This document shows, one piece after another, positions 1-12,100 of a stretch of DNA of 64,000 bases. The position numbers were made by a program, and so were the translations under genes. How positions within the stretch are numbered: position 1 is the first letter of the stretch; every line of letters begins with the position of its first letter. The stretch lies in contig ADNK01003472.1 of the NCBI GenBank assembly GCA_000320545.1, positions 55,973 through 119,972 on the forward strand. The letters are read 5' to 3'. The DNA is from Bigelowiella natans CCMP2755 (lineage: Eukaryota; Cercozoa; Chlorarachniophyceae). Under the pieces are notes generated by a model that made no database searches, was not told the origin of the DNA, and saw nothing but the letters and a program-made list of their open reading frames with translations.

Positions 1-2
1 TG

Positions 3-311
3 GAATATGGAAACAATAAGGTCAGGGTGAACGACGATTGGCGCATGAAGATTGTCTATCTAGGCTACCCTGGATTACGAAATATGGAGAGGGTAGCTAT
101 GAAAATAAAGGACGGAAAATATCAGCTACTCTACCTAGCTGTTCCCGACTTACCCTTTGAGCACTGGTATAAGGTCCTGGGGGACCTTGATGCAGAGGGC
201 TGGTATGGACACGAACCTAAGGACGAAGGTGAGTTCTGGGTAAGCGACAAAGGAGATAAGGTTAGAGAGGAATCTATTACCTGGTGGTTGGTGAAGTTCC
301 GAAAGCGATGA
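3..311 (+). CDS. 3' end of an unidentified gene, cut by the window edge
   Basis: The frame is open from the first bases of the window to a TGA at 309-311, so the methionine-like start at 27 (a GTG) is probably internal and the true start lies outside. The visible part is about 102 residues, mixed polar and aromatic, with motifs such as YLGYPGLRN, DLPFEHWYKVLGDL and ITWWLVKFRKR at the very C-terminus. There is no low complexity, unlike most open frames here. I do not recognise a family. It could be the last exon of a host gene or a piece of a retroelement polyprotein; the GC-rich flank at 460-760 carries mobile-type repeats. Confidence 0.4.
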   Translation, partial: EYGNNKVRVNDDWRMKIVYLGYPGLRNMERVAMKIKDGKYQLLYLAVPDLPFEHWYKVLGDLDAEGWYGHEPKDEGEFWVSDKGDKVREESITWWLVKFRKR

Positions 312-1159
312 AGGTCTAAGGGAATAAGGAAGGAAGGAAGGAGCAACGTGACTTGGGGGAGGTGTAGCGCGTACCACTACGCGGGCACAAGTCACGTGCG
401 ACAACAAAGGGGTTGTCGCGGATATAGAATATAGATAACGTAGATATTAATACAGCATAGGCACGTGGGTTCCGGCGGGACTCATGGCAGCACACCGGAA
501 GTGTGCTGCCCCACGTGCGGCGGCATTCGCGAAAGCTTCGCGAATGATTACGCAGTGCACGATTTAATAAAAATATAATCTTTAATAAAAATAAACACAA
601 CTCTTCAAAAGGAAGCAAACGTGCCTTTCCCCCCCCCTGCCTACTTGTGCACGTAGCGCCTCGGCCTGTGAACACCTTACGCGCAACAAGTGAACAGGAA
701 TGTGGTTCATGGGTAGGAGGAAAAGCCACCCTTGTGGCCGAAATCCCCGACTTCGACCACTCATTTTGAATTCAATGGCTTGGGCCACGATGTGCAATGA
801 TCGATTTGCTAAAGGTGCAGACGCACGTCAAAGACATCCAGGATTTTTTGACTAACTCCGAGAAAGAAATCGTGCGCATTTTTTGGGAAAGACATGGATG
901 ATTTTTTGGCGAATTTAACACTCGCATTATTATCATCGGTCACGAAAACGACGACGAGGAGGAGGAGGAGGAGCAGGAGCAGGAACATGGCGGTCATCAA
1001 ATGGATGGTGATACACCATTGTGCAGGTTGAGGTTCGTAGGTCGGTCTCCTCCTCTATACACCACCAGCACCCAAGAAGTAGTCAGTAGTGAGTCAGTGA
1101 GTAGAGATTTACTACGTTGTGGCAGCTGACCGACCGACCGACCGACCGACTGACCAATA
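312..1159. other. Intergenic region upstream of the first NHL gene
   Basis: No gene is supported. About 340-560 is GC-rich with GTGC/CACGTG words. 582-797 carries a dispersed repeat (separate entry). 945-990 is a GAG/GAC-type trinucleotide run. 1128-1152 is a CCGA tandem just before the start codon at 1160. Confidence 0.6.
582..797 (-). repeat. Diverged dispersed repeat, copy 1 (GWLF element)
   Basis: Read on the minus strand this stretch encodes QGWLFLLPMNHIPVH. The plus strand near 59630-59670 encodes RGWLFLPPLNHVPVH. The DNA is also alike: both contain the 17-base core GGAGGAAAAGCCACCCT next to GTGGTTCA or ATGGTTCA. Two copies about 59 kb apart in opposite orientation, with amino-acid-level similarity, point to remnants of one mobile coding sequence. 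The family is not established. Confidence 0.5.
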
Positions 1160-1453
1160 ATGCAACAGCACCTGCAGCACCACCTCTTTAGTCACGGGCG
1201 TCGTCAGCAGTGGCCGCCACGTTCTTCCCTCCTCCTCTTTGCCACGTTAGCACTGATTGCGTTATACCACAGCTACTACTCTCTGTCATTTTATCATGGA
1301 GGTGAAGGAGGAACTGCTTATAATAGCAGCAGCCGTAGGCAACATCAACATAAACAAGAGCGGCATCAACATCTTCGGAAGAGGATACCATCCTCCTCCT
1401 CCTCCTCTCCATTATTATTATCATTATTATCATCATCACTATCCCAATGCCCG

Positions 1454-1493
<40 letters not shown>

Positions 1494-2243
1494 ACCGCTG
1501 TTCTTCACCTCCTCCTCCCCCCCCTCCTCGGGACAACAACAAACCAGCAGTTGCTGACATGACGACACCAAATCTACTATCATCACCATCACCATCATCA
1601 TCATCATCTTCTTCTTCGTCTCCTCCTCCTTCTTCTTCTCCCTCTTCTTCCTCTTCTTCCCATTCGCCGCCAACAGCGTTGCCGTCGGATGTTGCTGGTA
1701 ATCTTGCGAAAAACTATTTGGATTTGGACCAGATTAGTAATGACCTAAGCTCCTTAAGGGCAGATCTTCGAAAGAAGCTACGAGAAGACTCCAGCAAACC
1801 CGAGGGGAGGAATTTACAACAGATAATTCTCAACATGAGCGATGAGGAAATTATACAAATATTGCGGCAAGAATCGAGTCAGATCGTCAACGAAACATTT
1901 CAATTATCACAGGAACAGATAAAGGCTATTCGAAATGAAGCAAAAGATACGGTTCTCTTCGACGACAGAAAGAACGATCATTTGGAAGACCCTCCTCGTA
2001 CTAACGAGTGGTTCAGAAATTCCGCTCAAGTATCAACAATTGCGGGGCAGCCTTTTAGGTAGTAGATCATTAAAGAAGTGTTGTTTACTTTCTTCGAATT
2101 CTGCATTTGAAACATCGCTTAAGCTGATTGCTCCATTTCATATACTGTATTTAAGTCATATACTGCTGCATTAAAGGCGGTAAATTGTGCATGTTCTTAT
2201 TGTTCTTATCGTAGCGCGGCTGCCACACGATTTACAATATTTT

Positions 2244-2282
<39 letters not shown>

Positions 2283-3276
2283 GCGTATGCGTGTGCGTGT
2301 GTGTGTGTGTTGTGTATGTATTGCTCCTTAGCGGTCATAGGGATGGATTGGCCTTGAAACATTCGCAGTTCAATGTTCCGATGGGTAGTAGTGGTGGTAG
2401 TAGTAATGAGGGTGTATGTATGGGGGGGGGAAAGAAGACAACAAGAACGGTTAGAATCATACCATGTTTATGTATTAGTAACAAATAATATATCGATATA
2501 AAAGTAGTAGTAGAACTACATAAATTTGTTGTATGTTTAAGTGTGTGTGTTGTATCAATGACGACTATCTTTGTGCGTTCCCATTATTGATTTATAGGAA
2601 TGTCATTTGACATGAAAGGGAGACTTCTTGTTGCTGATGCTGCAAATAACCGCATTCGGAGGTGGTTCAAGTGCTAATGCTGCTACCACGACTACTACTA
2701 CTATTACTATTTTGCTCTACTACTTACTACCACTACCACTATACTCAACTATAAGCTGACGACAGGATTCTTCTTTCTCCTCCTCTTCTTCCTCTTTGTC
2801 ATCATCATCATCACCAGTAGCAGCATCGCAATGTTTTAATGTGACGATTTTTTGGTGATATTCTTCTTCTTCTTTTTAGAATCTACTTGTCAGGACCGCC
2901 CTCCTCTCACTTACGAGGACGATATCATCACCAAGAAGTAGCATCAACAGCATCATACGGACAAAGAAGAGGGCGATTTACTTATGATGATGATGATGAT
3001 GATAATGAGAAGTTGCAGCAGAAAGGCTCCTACTCCGTTAAGGCATCAGTAAAATGTAATAACGACGAACAAGAGGCGTATGTGGCGACATTGGCAGGAT
3101 CTGGTCCTTATCATGACCTCAACAAGTACTAACATTTAGGAGGAGGAGGAGGAGGAGGGGCATCTGTGCTGCTGCATATGTAGTTGTGCTTTATATTATA
3201 TGATGATGATGACGACGCATCATTGTAATTTATGTTTAAAAGGTCAATCGATACGATGCAATGATCCTGTACACCC

Positions 3277-3308
<32 letters not shown>

Positions 3309-4255
3309 TTTTTCTTCTTCTTCGATTATATTGATTAGGATTCCTACGGCGTCTTCTTTAGGAAAGATAGAAGATTCACTGCGGGTGGGTAGTAGTAGTA
3401 TAATAGTTGTCATTGCATCATTTCAACCATAATTCCTGATATATGGTTCCACATCATCGTCGTATCTTCTTCTTCTTCTTCTTCTTCTTCTTCTTCTTCC
3501 AATCATCAGGATGGTGTTGCATCACAAGCGTTGTTTAATTGGCCAAACGATATTTGCGTGGATAAAGATGTAGGAAATCATTCAATATGACGACAATAAT
3601 CACTGCTATATCGAATAAACGCTCTTTCTCTCTTCCACAATCATTCTTCTTCTTCTCCTTCTTCTTCTTCTTCTTCTTCTTCTTCTTCTTCTCATCTAAT
3701 TTATTCAATGGTGACAATGTTGAACTACGACAGGGGGTGAGTACATGTGAGTATACAATCTGCATATGTTGTTGTTATTGTTGTTGTTGTTACAGTATTA
3801 ATTAACACACATGAGTATGCTGCTGCTGCTGCTACTGGTGATGCACATATGCGTGTTGATGCTGGCTGCTATTACAGGACAATGTGTACGTAACGGATTG
3901 CCACAACCATGCCATCAGGAGAATCGATCGTTATGGCATTGTGAGTTATTAGTCCTCGTCATAATATCCACCATCATTAAAATTATCATTATCATCATCA
4001 TCATCATCATCATCATCATTACTATTATAATTGATATTGCATCGTAGCATCTCACAATCTCAAATCATCAATGGAGTACTACTGCCGTCAGCAGCAATAA
4101 CAACAACAACAACAGGTAACAACAATAGCTGGTAGTGGTCGTGAAGGCTTGAGCGATGGAGTAGGTACCGAAGCAAGGTTTTCGTATCCATCAGGCATCG
4201 ATATTATCTACCCTAACAGTACTAATAGAGGAGTCTATTACTACAGTGATGGTGA

Positions 4256-4287
<32 letters not shown>

Positions 4288-4523
4288 ATGAGAAAAAGAG
4301 TAGGAAAGCAGCAGCAGCAGCAGCCATCACGAATAGTGGGAATAGTAGTAGTAAGAAGAAATCGTGGAAGAATGCCGATGATGGACCAAAACTTGTCGTC
4401 AGTGATACTCTCAACGGTCGTGTCGCGGTAGTTGACATTAATACTTGATATTGTACTCCTGCATCGTTTGTTCATCATCAAATGGTTGGATTGAATATCT
4501 GCACGCACGTAAATATGTAAAAT

Positions 4524-4563
<40 letters not shown>

Positions 4564-5178
4564 TATTCGTCTTCTTCCAGATGATAAATCTTGAAGATTT
4601 TGAAGTAACAACTATTGCCAGGTTGTATTACTACTGTGAGTTCTTCTTCATCTTGTTCCAAATTATCATTTTCCTCCTCTCTCCGGCAGCACTAGATTCT
4701 GAAACGATGCTATGTACAGCATGCCTCTTACTTTCACTACTACTACTACAACTACTACTACTACCACTACAACGACGATATTTAGGAAAGGAAATGAACT
4801 ACGGTGTCAGCCACACTCAATTGCCACCAACAAGTAGTACTCACTCCAACATTATATATTAATTCAGATAAAAGAAAACATAAATAAACACATTCTTTTA
4901 AAGAGAGTTCTCAGGGGAAGGAGGAGGAGGAGGGGGACATTGGCCATCAACATTTGTATTAAGCTGCTATTTTAGTAATCATGGTTGAATAGGGAATCAT
5001 CCTGCTGCTGTGGAATTACCAATATTGATATAAACAGAGAAGGAGGAGGAGGAGGAGGAGGAGGAGAAATGGGAACAACAACAAGAAGAAGAAGAACGAG
5101 AAACAGAAGAGGCACAAATGATAACGATATAGGAATAATCGCCGTGGGAAGTCACCTGTACTAAACTCATCGTCGGCA

Positions 5179-5243
<65 letters not shown>

Positions 5244-6513
5244 CAAAGTGAAAAGCAGTAGCAGCTAGACGGCGCATTGATTGACTGATTGATTGCCTGC
5301 TTGTTGATGTTTTTATATCGTAATGATAGTCGTGATGATTATAATTATAACTGGTGCCATGTTGTTTCAAATGGAGATTTGTTGATAATGAATATACGCA
5401 TATTTTAATTTATCATCATTTTTAACGAAAACTCTTTCATAATTAATGCAATGATGATTATAATTATAACGGTGAGAAGGAGGAGGGGGATATTATGAAA
5501 TGCAGCATTTACCGGGGTGAATAAAAACATACATACATTTATACAATATTAGCGTACCTGCTATTTCTAGTATTCTAGGTCGTCTCTTCTTCTTCTTCTT
5601 CTTCTACTTTTTCCCTCTTATCCTTATTCTTCATCATCATCTTCTTCTTCTTCTTCTTCTTCTATGTGTGCTTGATAACATAGAGGTGACCCTTATTCCG
5701 TGCAGATAGGAATGGACCTTATCAGAAAAACAAATTACACTACCAACGATAAAAAACATCTTAAATGCGACGAGGATGACGCCGACGATGACAGCGGTTG
5801 TGAGATCATCATCAATAACACACCATCCGTCGCTCAAAACATCATGATTCCACTTACCTACTATTACTACAACTACTTACTACTACTTCTACTACAACTA
5901 AAGGTTGGCGCAATGTTGAAGGTCCCGTAGTACTACGACCAAAGAAGAAAGGAAGAAAGAATAATCTATCGTTATTAGACCGTCTACTACTTGACGACAG
6001 CGAGGAGGATCATACCAAAACATTAAACGACGACAAAATCGAAGAGGATAGACGACAATATGATGGTTTCTTCGCACCCTATGGTGATGATTAGATTGAT
6101 GATTAGATTGATGATTAGATTGATGATTCAATTGATGATGATGATGATGATGATGATGATGTTGGTGATGATGATGAGTACTTATGCTATTTGGCGTCAT
6201 TGACCACTAGTCGAAGTGTAAGGACCTTGTTGTAAACTCTGTTCTATGCTACTAATTGGATCATCGTATAACACATGCAATGCCAAAAAATAGAAACTCT
6301 TCTACTCACCCCTAATCCCCTCCCCACACTAATTGCTACAACATTTCACACGACCAATATACTTCTTCTTCTTCGATCTAACATTGCTACGGATAGCAAT
6401 GCACATTTGAGTGATAATTAAATAAATTATAAGCTCTGGAGTTTGATGGCAAAAGAGGTGTACTGTATGTAGGTACTACCACAATTCTACACTACTATCA
6501 CACTTTTCCACCA

Positions 6514-6550
<37 letters not shown>

Positions 6551-8142
6551 CTTTGGATGAATCATCAGCGGATACTCGCAATAACCGCGTTGTAGCTCTG
6601 GTTCGGAACAACAAACGAAGCAAATCGAAGCAGCAGCAGCAGCAGCAGCAGCAGCAAAATGATGGTGATGATCATCAGCCTCTGCAGCATCATCACCACC
6701 ACCATCATGGTGGACTAGAACATCGGGAACAAGAGAAGGCAAAAGGAGAAAAGTACTCGTTATCATCATCATCTCCCTCTCCTTCTCTCTCAACGAGCAA
6801 CTACTTTAAGAGTTACATCGTGGCCGGAGCAGGAGGTCTATGTGGTATTATGAAAAGAACGAATCAACACAATAAAACAACAACAACAAATCTTTATGCT
6901 GTACTACATGATCAATTATCACTAATTGCGATGATGATAAATGCATACATGCTTATCATCTGCTACATACATTCTTACAAAAATCATCATATTGTTGGTG
7001 CCTATTATTAGTGGAACCAGCATTCTCGTCATCGTCACTTTATTGTTGCATGATGATGCAATCGCACCTGTATTGTTACAGCACCAACACCAATTTGTAG
7101 AGTAGTCGTACTAGTAGTGGGATCTGCTGTTTTATGGGCATATTATTACCTCAATTAAAGTAATTGTACAATATTGTGTTGCGTGATTTATATCAACAGC
7201 AACCGAGGATGGAGCTGCATCATCCGCACGGTCAGTACATGTGTCATTATTGGGATAACGAGCAAATACGATGATTCCATATTTTGCTTATGTGGTGACA
7301 AAGAATCAACTATAAGCAGCAAACCTATCAGCAGACGTGCTAATGTCCCCCAATATCATCATGATCAATATCATCATTATCACATCTCTCTCTCTCCTCT
7401 TCTCTGATCTTCTTGTTCCCAATTGTAATAGTTTCCACCGGTTGCAGCATAAAATCACATTGTTTAGTCATTCGCGACCACAAATATATGCATCATAAAT
7501 AAATAATACAGTGTATGTAGCATATGTTTCAGTATCTCCATGGACCAGAATGTCTGACTACAACAAATACTACTATTTATTGCTACAACTACTACTGCTA
7601 CATCTACTACTGCTACTACTACTTCATTAGATTTGCGTACCCACAAGGAATCACAATCTCGGTTGTCCTCATCAAATGTGTAGTATTCGCTGCACTTTCT
7701 CTAGTTTCTTGTTTGGATTATTATTTGCATACATGTATGATGTCACAAATCACACAATGTAGTTGTGGTAGTAGTAGTAGTAGTAGTGGCGGTGGTGGTG
7801 CAATAGTAGTGGTGGTCCTGGCGACGATCGTAGGTAGAATGATGAAGATGTTGATTCAATAGAAGAAACAGAAAACCATTTATCTGGGAGAAACATATTT
7901 TTCAATAAATATTGATAAAACGTGATGATACAAACTGAGTAGTCTCACGATCAAAAGTCGTATGATATTAGTACAATAATTTTCGATGCAATACTGACGA
8001 TTTGAATTATCTGCTGCTGCATCATCTCACCGGATTGGATTGTCGAATACTACAATGTCGTACGTTATGGTGGCAGCCCGATGGAAAGTTCTTGTACGTA
8101 TCTGACAGCGTCACAAATCGGATTCGCAAGTGTAGGCTCTAG
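1160..8142 (+). CDS. NHL-repeat beta-propeller protein, type II membrane anchor
   Basis: Multi-exon gene. The first exon (1160-2058) starts with a basic stretch and one hydrophobic segment at residues about 21-40 (LLLFATLALIALY), a probable signal anchor, then long Ser/Pro/His runs and an acidic helix-forming region, ending VSTIAGQPF. The rest is NHL repeats, each of type TIAG-x-DG-A-F-P-GI...LYVADT-NRIR. Exons I can place: 2341-2384 (DGLALKHSQF), 2598-about 2672 (GRLLVADAANNRIRRW), 2880-3125 (YVATLAGSG), about 3509-3570 (GVASQALFNWPNDI), about 3870-3940 (NVYVTDCHNHAIRRID), about 4116-4428 (VTTIAGSGREG), about 4581-4624, 5706-about 5870, 5904-6095, 6572-6844, 7200-7230, 7631-7661 (FAYPQGITIS) and 8077-8142 (GKFLYVSDSVTNRIRK, then TAG). 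Poly-Asp, poly-Gln and poly-Ala runs interrupt the propeller blades. Some joins between 3.1 and 6.1 kb are not settled. It probably acts as an extracytoplasmic binding or scaffold protein; the ligand is unknown. Confidence 0.75.
2245..2310. repeat. GT microsatellite in intron
   Basis: About 66 bp of GT with a few C and A interruptions, in an intron of the NHL gene, directly upstream of the exon at 2341. Confidence 0.95.
4527..4560. repeat. AT microsatellite in intron
   Basis: Perfect AT dinucleotide run about 20 bp before the acceptor of the NHL exon at 4581. Confidence 0.95.
5180..5241. repeat. Compound CA/TA microsatellite
   Basis: A CA run abuts a TA run. The same compound CA-TA architecture recurs at 22499-22557 and 44522-44575. 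Confidence 0.95.
6513..6547. repeat. GT microsatellite
   Basis: GT run just upstream of the NHL exon beginning at 6572. Confidence 0.95.
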
Positions 8143-9130
8143 TTTGTACTACATATTACTGGATTGCTCTGGCATATTGGGGTGAATCATGTAATGTGCA
8201 GTCGCAAGCATAGATTGTTGATCATGCAATGAGTAACGCCCTTCTATATCGGGGGATGTACAATGCATCATAATCATCGTTTGGAATTAATAGAAAGTGC
8301 CCCGATCCAACAGAACGAACGTTGATTGACAGAACAACTTCGAACTTTCTTGCATTGTTGTGCAAATCATGACTTGGCGATGCAAACAACGAAACTTGCA
8401 AGACCTTCTCGCTCCATGCATGATAGCGATTTCCATCGCTGTCTAGCTGTATGCATGCATGCCCATCTCTGATCAAGCAGAAAACAAATCATTTCAAAGT
8501 GCCTGGGATGTGCTGCACCTGATCAACTGGGAAGGCTAGAAGGGGGAAATGGATGTGGCCACAATTGTTTCCATGCTAGCATGGCTTTGAGATGAATTTA
8601 GCTAGCATGTCAGTCGCAACTTAGTTTGATGCACGCATCGTGCTAGCGTGCTAGCGTGACTACACAACCCACATTGCAGCTGCGCTTGCTAGCTTGCGCC
8701 ACGCACGCAGAACTAGAGAGCGCTAATGTGACGCATCATGTGCATTCAAATGACAAGCAACTTCAGAAGCAAGTGCAATGTTTTCAGAATGTTCGGATGT
8801 TGGTGAACAGTGAGTGAGCACCGCGGAGCAACTGCGTTTGCGAGCAGAAAAGAAAGTGCAAGCCTCAGATGTCCAGAAATTTCAAATTTCCGGGATTTCG
8901 TCTGAAGTAGAACTGGAGAATTGCAGCACACTAGCACGGGCTGTGTGTGCATATTTGACGCAAGTGTTGCGTGTATCGAGCCACATGTTTCTGTGTGTTG
9001 CAACACGTTCCTGCGCATGTACCAAGGCCCAACCAAAGGTTCATCGGTACTTGAATGGCTTCTTTGAGCGTGGATTTGTTCAGAAAATCTAGATTTTCTA
9101 GTTTTTGAGCTGAAAATTGTTTTGATTTGG
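8143..9130. other. Intergenic island between two convergent NHL genes
   Basis: No supported gene. 8570-8720 is dense in GCTAGC, TAGCTAGC and GCATG words, resembling the other GC-rich islands. Short open frames on both strands at 8746-9225 have no recognisable motif. The 3' ends of both neighbours face this interval. Confidence 0.5.
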
Positions 9131-12100
9131 TCATGATGCGAAAGAAGAGTCTTGTGGGCTTCTTTCCGTACGAAGAAAGTTCCTCGAAGAACAATCAGTG
9201 ACAACGCGCATGCCTCCATGAGCACTGTCTAGAACTCCAGAGACGTCCTCTGCTTTTTTATCATGAGCTGCCATTGAACTTGTGTCGTTATTAGGAAACA
9301 TTGATCCGGCTTTACTTACAGAAATCGGTCGTGCAAAAGACAACTGCGGCAATTTAGATCTGGCAGAGTTGGAAAGAATCGACATTGCGGACAATCGACC
9401 TTGAATTATTGTTTCCAAATTCAGGATGTTAAGTAGAGAAAAATCAAAATTGCAACAAATCTAAAACTGAAGCGCTCTCCCTCTCTTCATGTCGAAATTG
9501 TAACTACCCCTCTTTTGCAGCATAAAATGCTGCTGATAGTAGTCGCGTCCCTTCTTTCGGAAGGCAACGAACCAAAAGCAGTATCCAAACAGGACAAAAT
9601 TTGATAGAGCTAGAATAAGAATTAAATAGGAAAAACCTGAATGAACAGTGCGAGGGAATACTCAAATGGTCGAATATGCCAATCTAGAGTAACAATTATG
9701 GTCTTTAGTACCTTCAACAATGCCCCTAGATATCAGCTTTTCTTCAGCAAAAAGGAAATTTAAGTACTCTAGAATACTGACCAACACTAGCAGATTTAAG
9801 ATCGACAGTTGTACTGGAAATTTCCAAGCCATATGCCTCACATGCGGCCTCAATTTTATCTAACAGATAACATAACGGTGACTTTAAATATTTTTTTGAC
9901 GTTTCACATTACTCTTACCAACAACGATGAAAATAGTGCTATTGCCGAGCCATTGATTATAAGTTTTACGATCTGTTGAAATTTATGTTCAAAATTGTAT
10001 GCAGGTGTACAAATTATGAAAATATCTTGTTCGATAAACCTGATTGAGTTTGTTGTTGGTGGAGAGAAATACTCTTGTCATACATAAAACGAAAATTAAT
10101 GCCATTTGGCAGTGGAGCATCTGCATACCATAGGAAAAAGGTAATGTATCGCATAAATATCTCCTTTTATCTTCTAATAGCGAAGTATTCTACTACCCAA
10201 TAATATGGTGGTAGAAAGTCATCTCCAAAAAACCTTCAGATATACAATTATAATTAGATTTACAGCGATACTACTGGGGAAAGTGATTCTATACTTTCGA
10301 TAGTGAAGTCGCATAAACTTATTATTAAGATTTCCGCGTATGTATACAGATCTGACTTTTATGAAACTCCATATTGGGAAAAAGATGCTATGCAGTATAA
10401 GAACACTTATGCCTAAAGCCATGACTGGAGCGTGCTCAGTACCAGCGCAATCAAAATTTGGATTAACCCAAGAAACTAACGTCTTTCCTCTTCCTTCCTC
10501 ATTCGAATCAATGCAATAAACGGACCCAGCTCCAAGAAAAGTGGATGGAGTATACATTGCAATCGAAAATACGAAGATATATCCACGCAAACTTCTGAGA
10601 TGCTGCCCAAAGCTGCCCTGAAGTATATTCAGCACTTTTTTCATGCCTAATGTTCCAGATGAGAGAACCAACAGGGCCATAGCTACAAGGATAGAAGAAA
10701 AAACTGCATATTCCTTAGCAAATGCGTCACTATTTCGCGAGAAACATTCAGGCCCCACCGCCTGAAAGTCAAGACTCGCAATGTTCATCCATGAAAGCAC
10801 AGCGGCAGTAGCCGGTGCGGTCGCAGTTGCAGTTGATGTAACGAGGGCAAAATGTTGCAACATCAAAATTGTCCATATTGCAAAGTCCTTCGCTTGCCAA
10901 GTAACAAGAGGCTTCAACTCCGGTTTTCCTTCTGATACTTTGCTAAACTTCAGGCATAAGTACACGATTATAAAAACTATTATTGCGATCGCACACAAAA
11001 TAGCAACACGAAATATGCTGCCAGTCCTAGAAGGACATCGCCTGCAGATACCAAGTTCCTCATAGAAGCCATCGTCGCATGAAGAGCAAAGAGTTCCTGT
11101 ATATCCCTCTCCACACTCACTTTCGGAATCTACAAATGACCATCCTTGACATCGGACTTGAGAGGGAGCCGGGCACTTGTTTACATGTCCTACACGCTCA
11201 TTTGCTGTCCAAAATCCTATGAAGTACATTATGATTTTCTTGGATGCAAATAAATAAAACACAATATTCCTCTATTACCTTGCCTCGGCCACATTCGAAC
11301 CCCCCCTGGGCAATAGGCATTACGATCACAGGGCCGACAACTATCTCCGACGCCAAAGGCACATCCTTCAACATTATTTTGAATTTGAGCACATTCTAGA
11401 GGTGAAGTAAAGCCCTGGCACTGGTCTGTATAAAAGAATCCCAATCCTTCTATGCTGCATTGTCCAGGACATAGAAGATACCCACCAAGTGACTGGTCCG
11501 AACTACCTGTTCTATGTAAACCATCAGGATTTGAAATTTCGATGGTATGGTATCCACAATCTTGGACGTCACACAGGTCAGTGAAGGTTGGGGTTATGAA
11601 CGTAACGTTCAATTCAGAACAAGACTCAATTGCTGCAGGAATACCTCCAACAGTGATGTTTGGGCACATGGTGTTCACAAATCCACCATAAATTGGGTTT
11701 GCCAATGCGACAATCCTTGTTGCCGTGTTCAATGTAACAGAGTAGGCTGAATTACCGTTGCCAGTACTGAAAACGGAAGATGTTTTCCGACCGTTAACGT
11801 CAATAAGCCAATCTGTGATTATGGGCCATGCGACATCTCGAATGATAACTGGGACTTCAAATTGCTCGGAACCACCATCTACTCCATCAACGGCACATAC
11901 AATTTGAGTCATCCTCTGCTCATGATCAGGATTATAAACAGATCGAACATCATATTCGATGCTTTGCCCACTCTCGAGAAAAGTTTGAGATTGATCAAAT
12001 CCTTCTGAAGGAGTTAATCTTGCAATTTGCTGATCTAAAGTGTCGCAGGATATGAAAATACTAGGATTTCCAAGGAGTTGATTTGTAATCGAAAATCTGG

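Noticed and set aside
1188-1673. 161-codon minus frame of poly-Met and Lys/Glu
   Set aside because: Antisense of Ser/His-rich microsatellite coding in the NHL gene.
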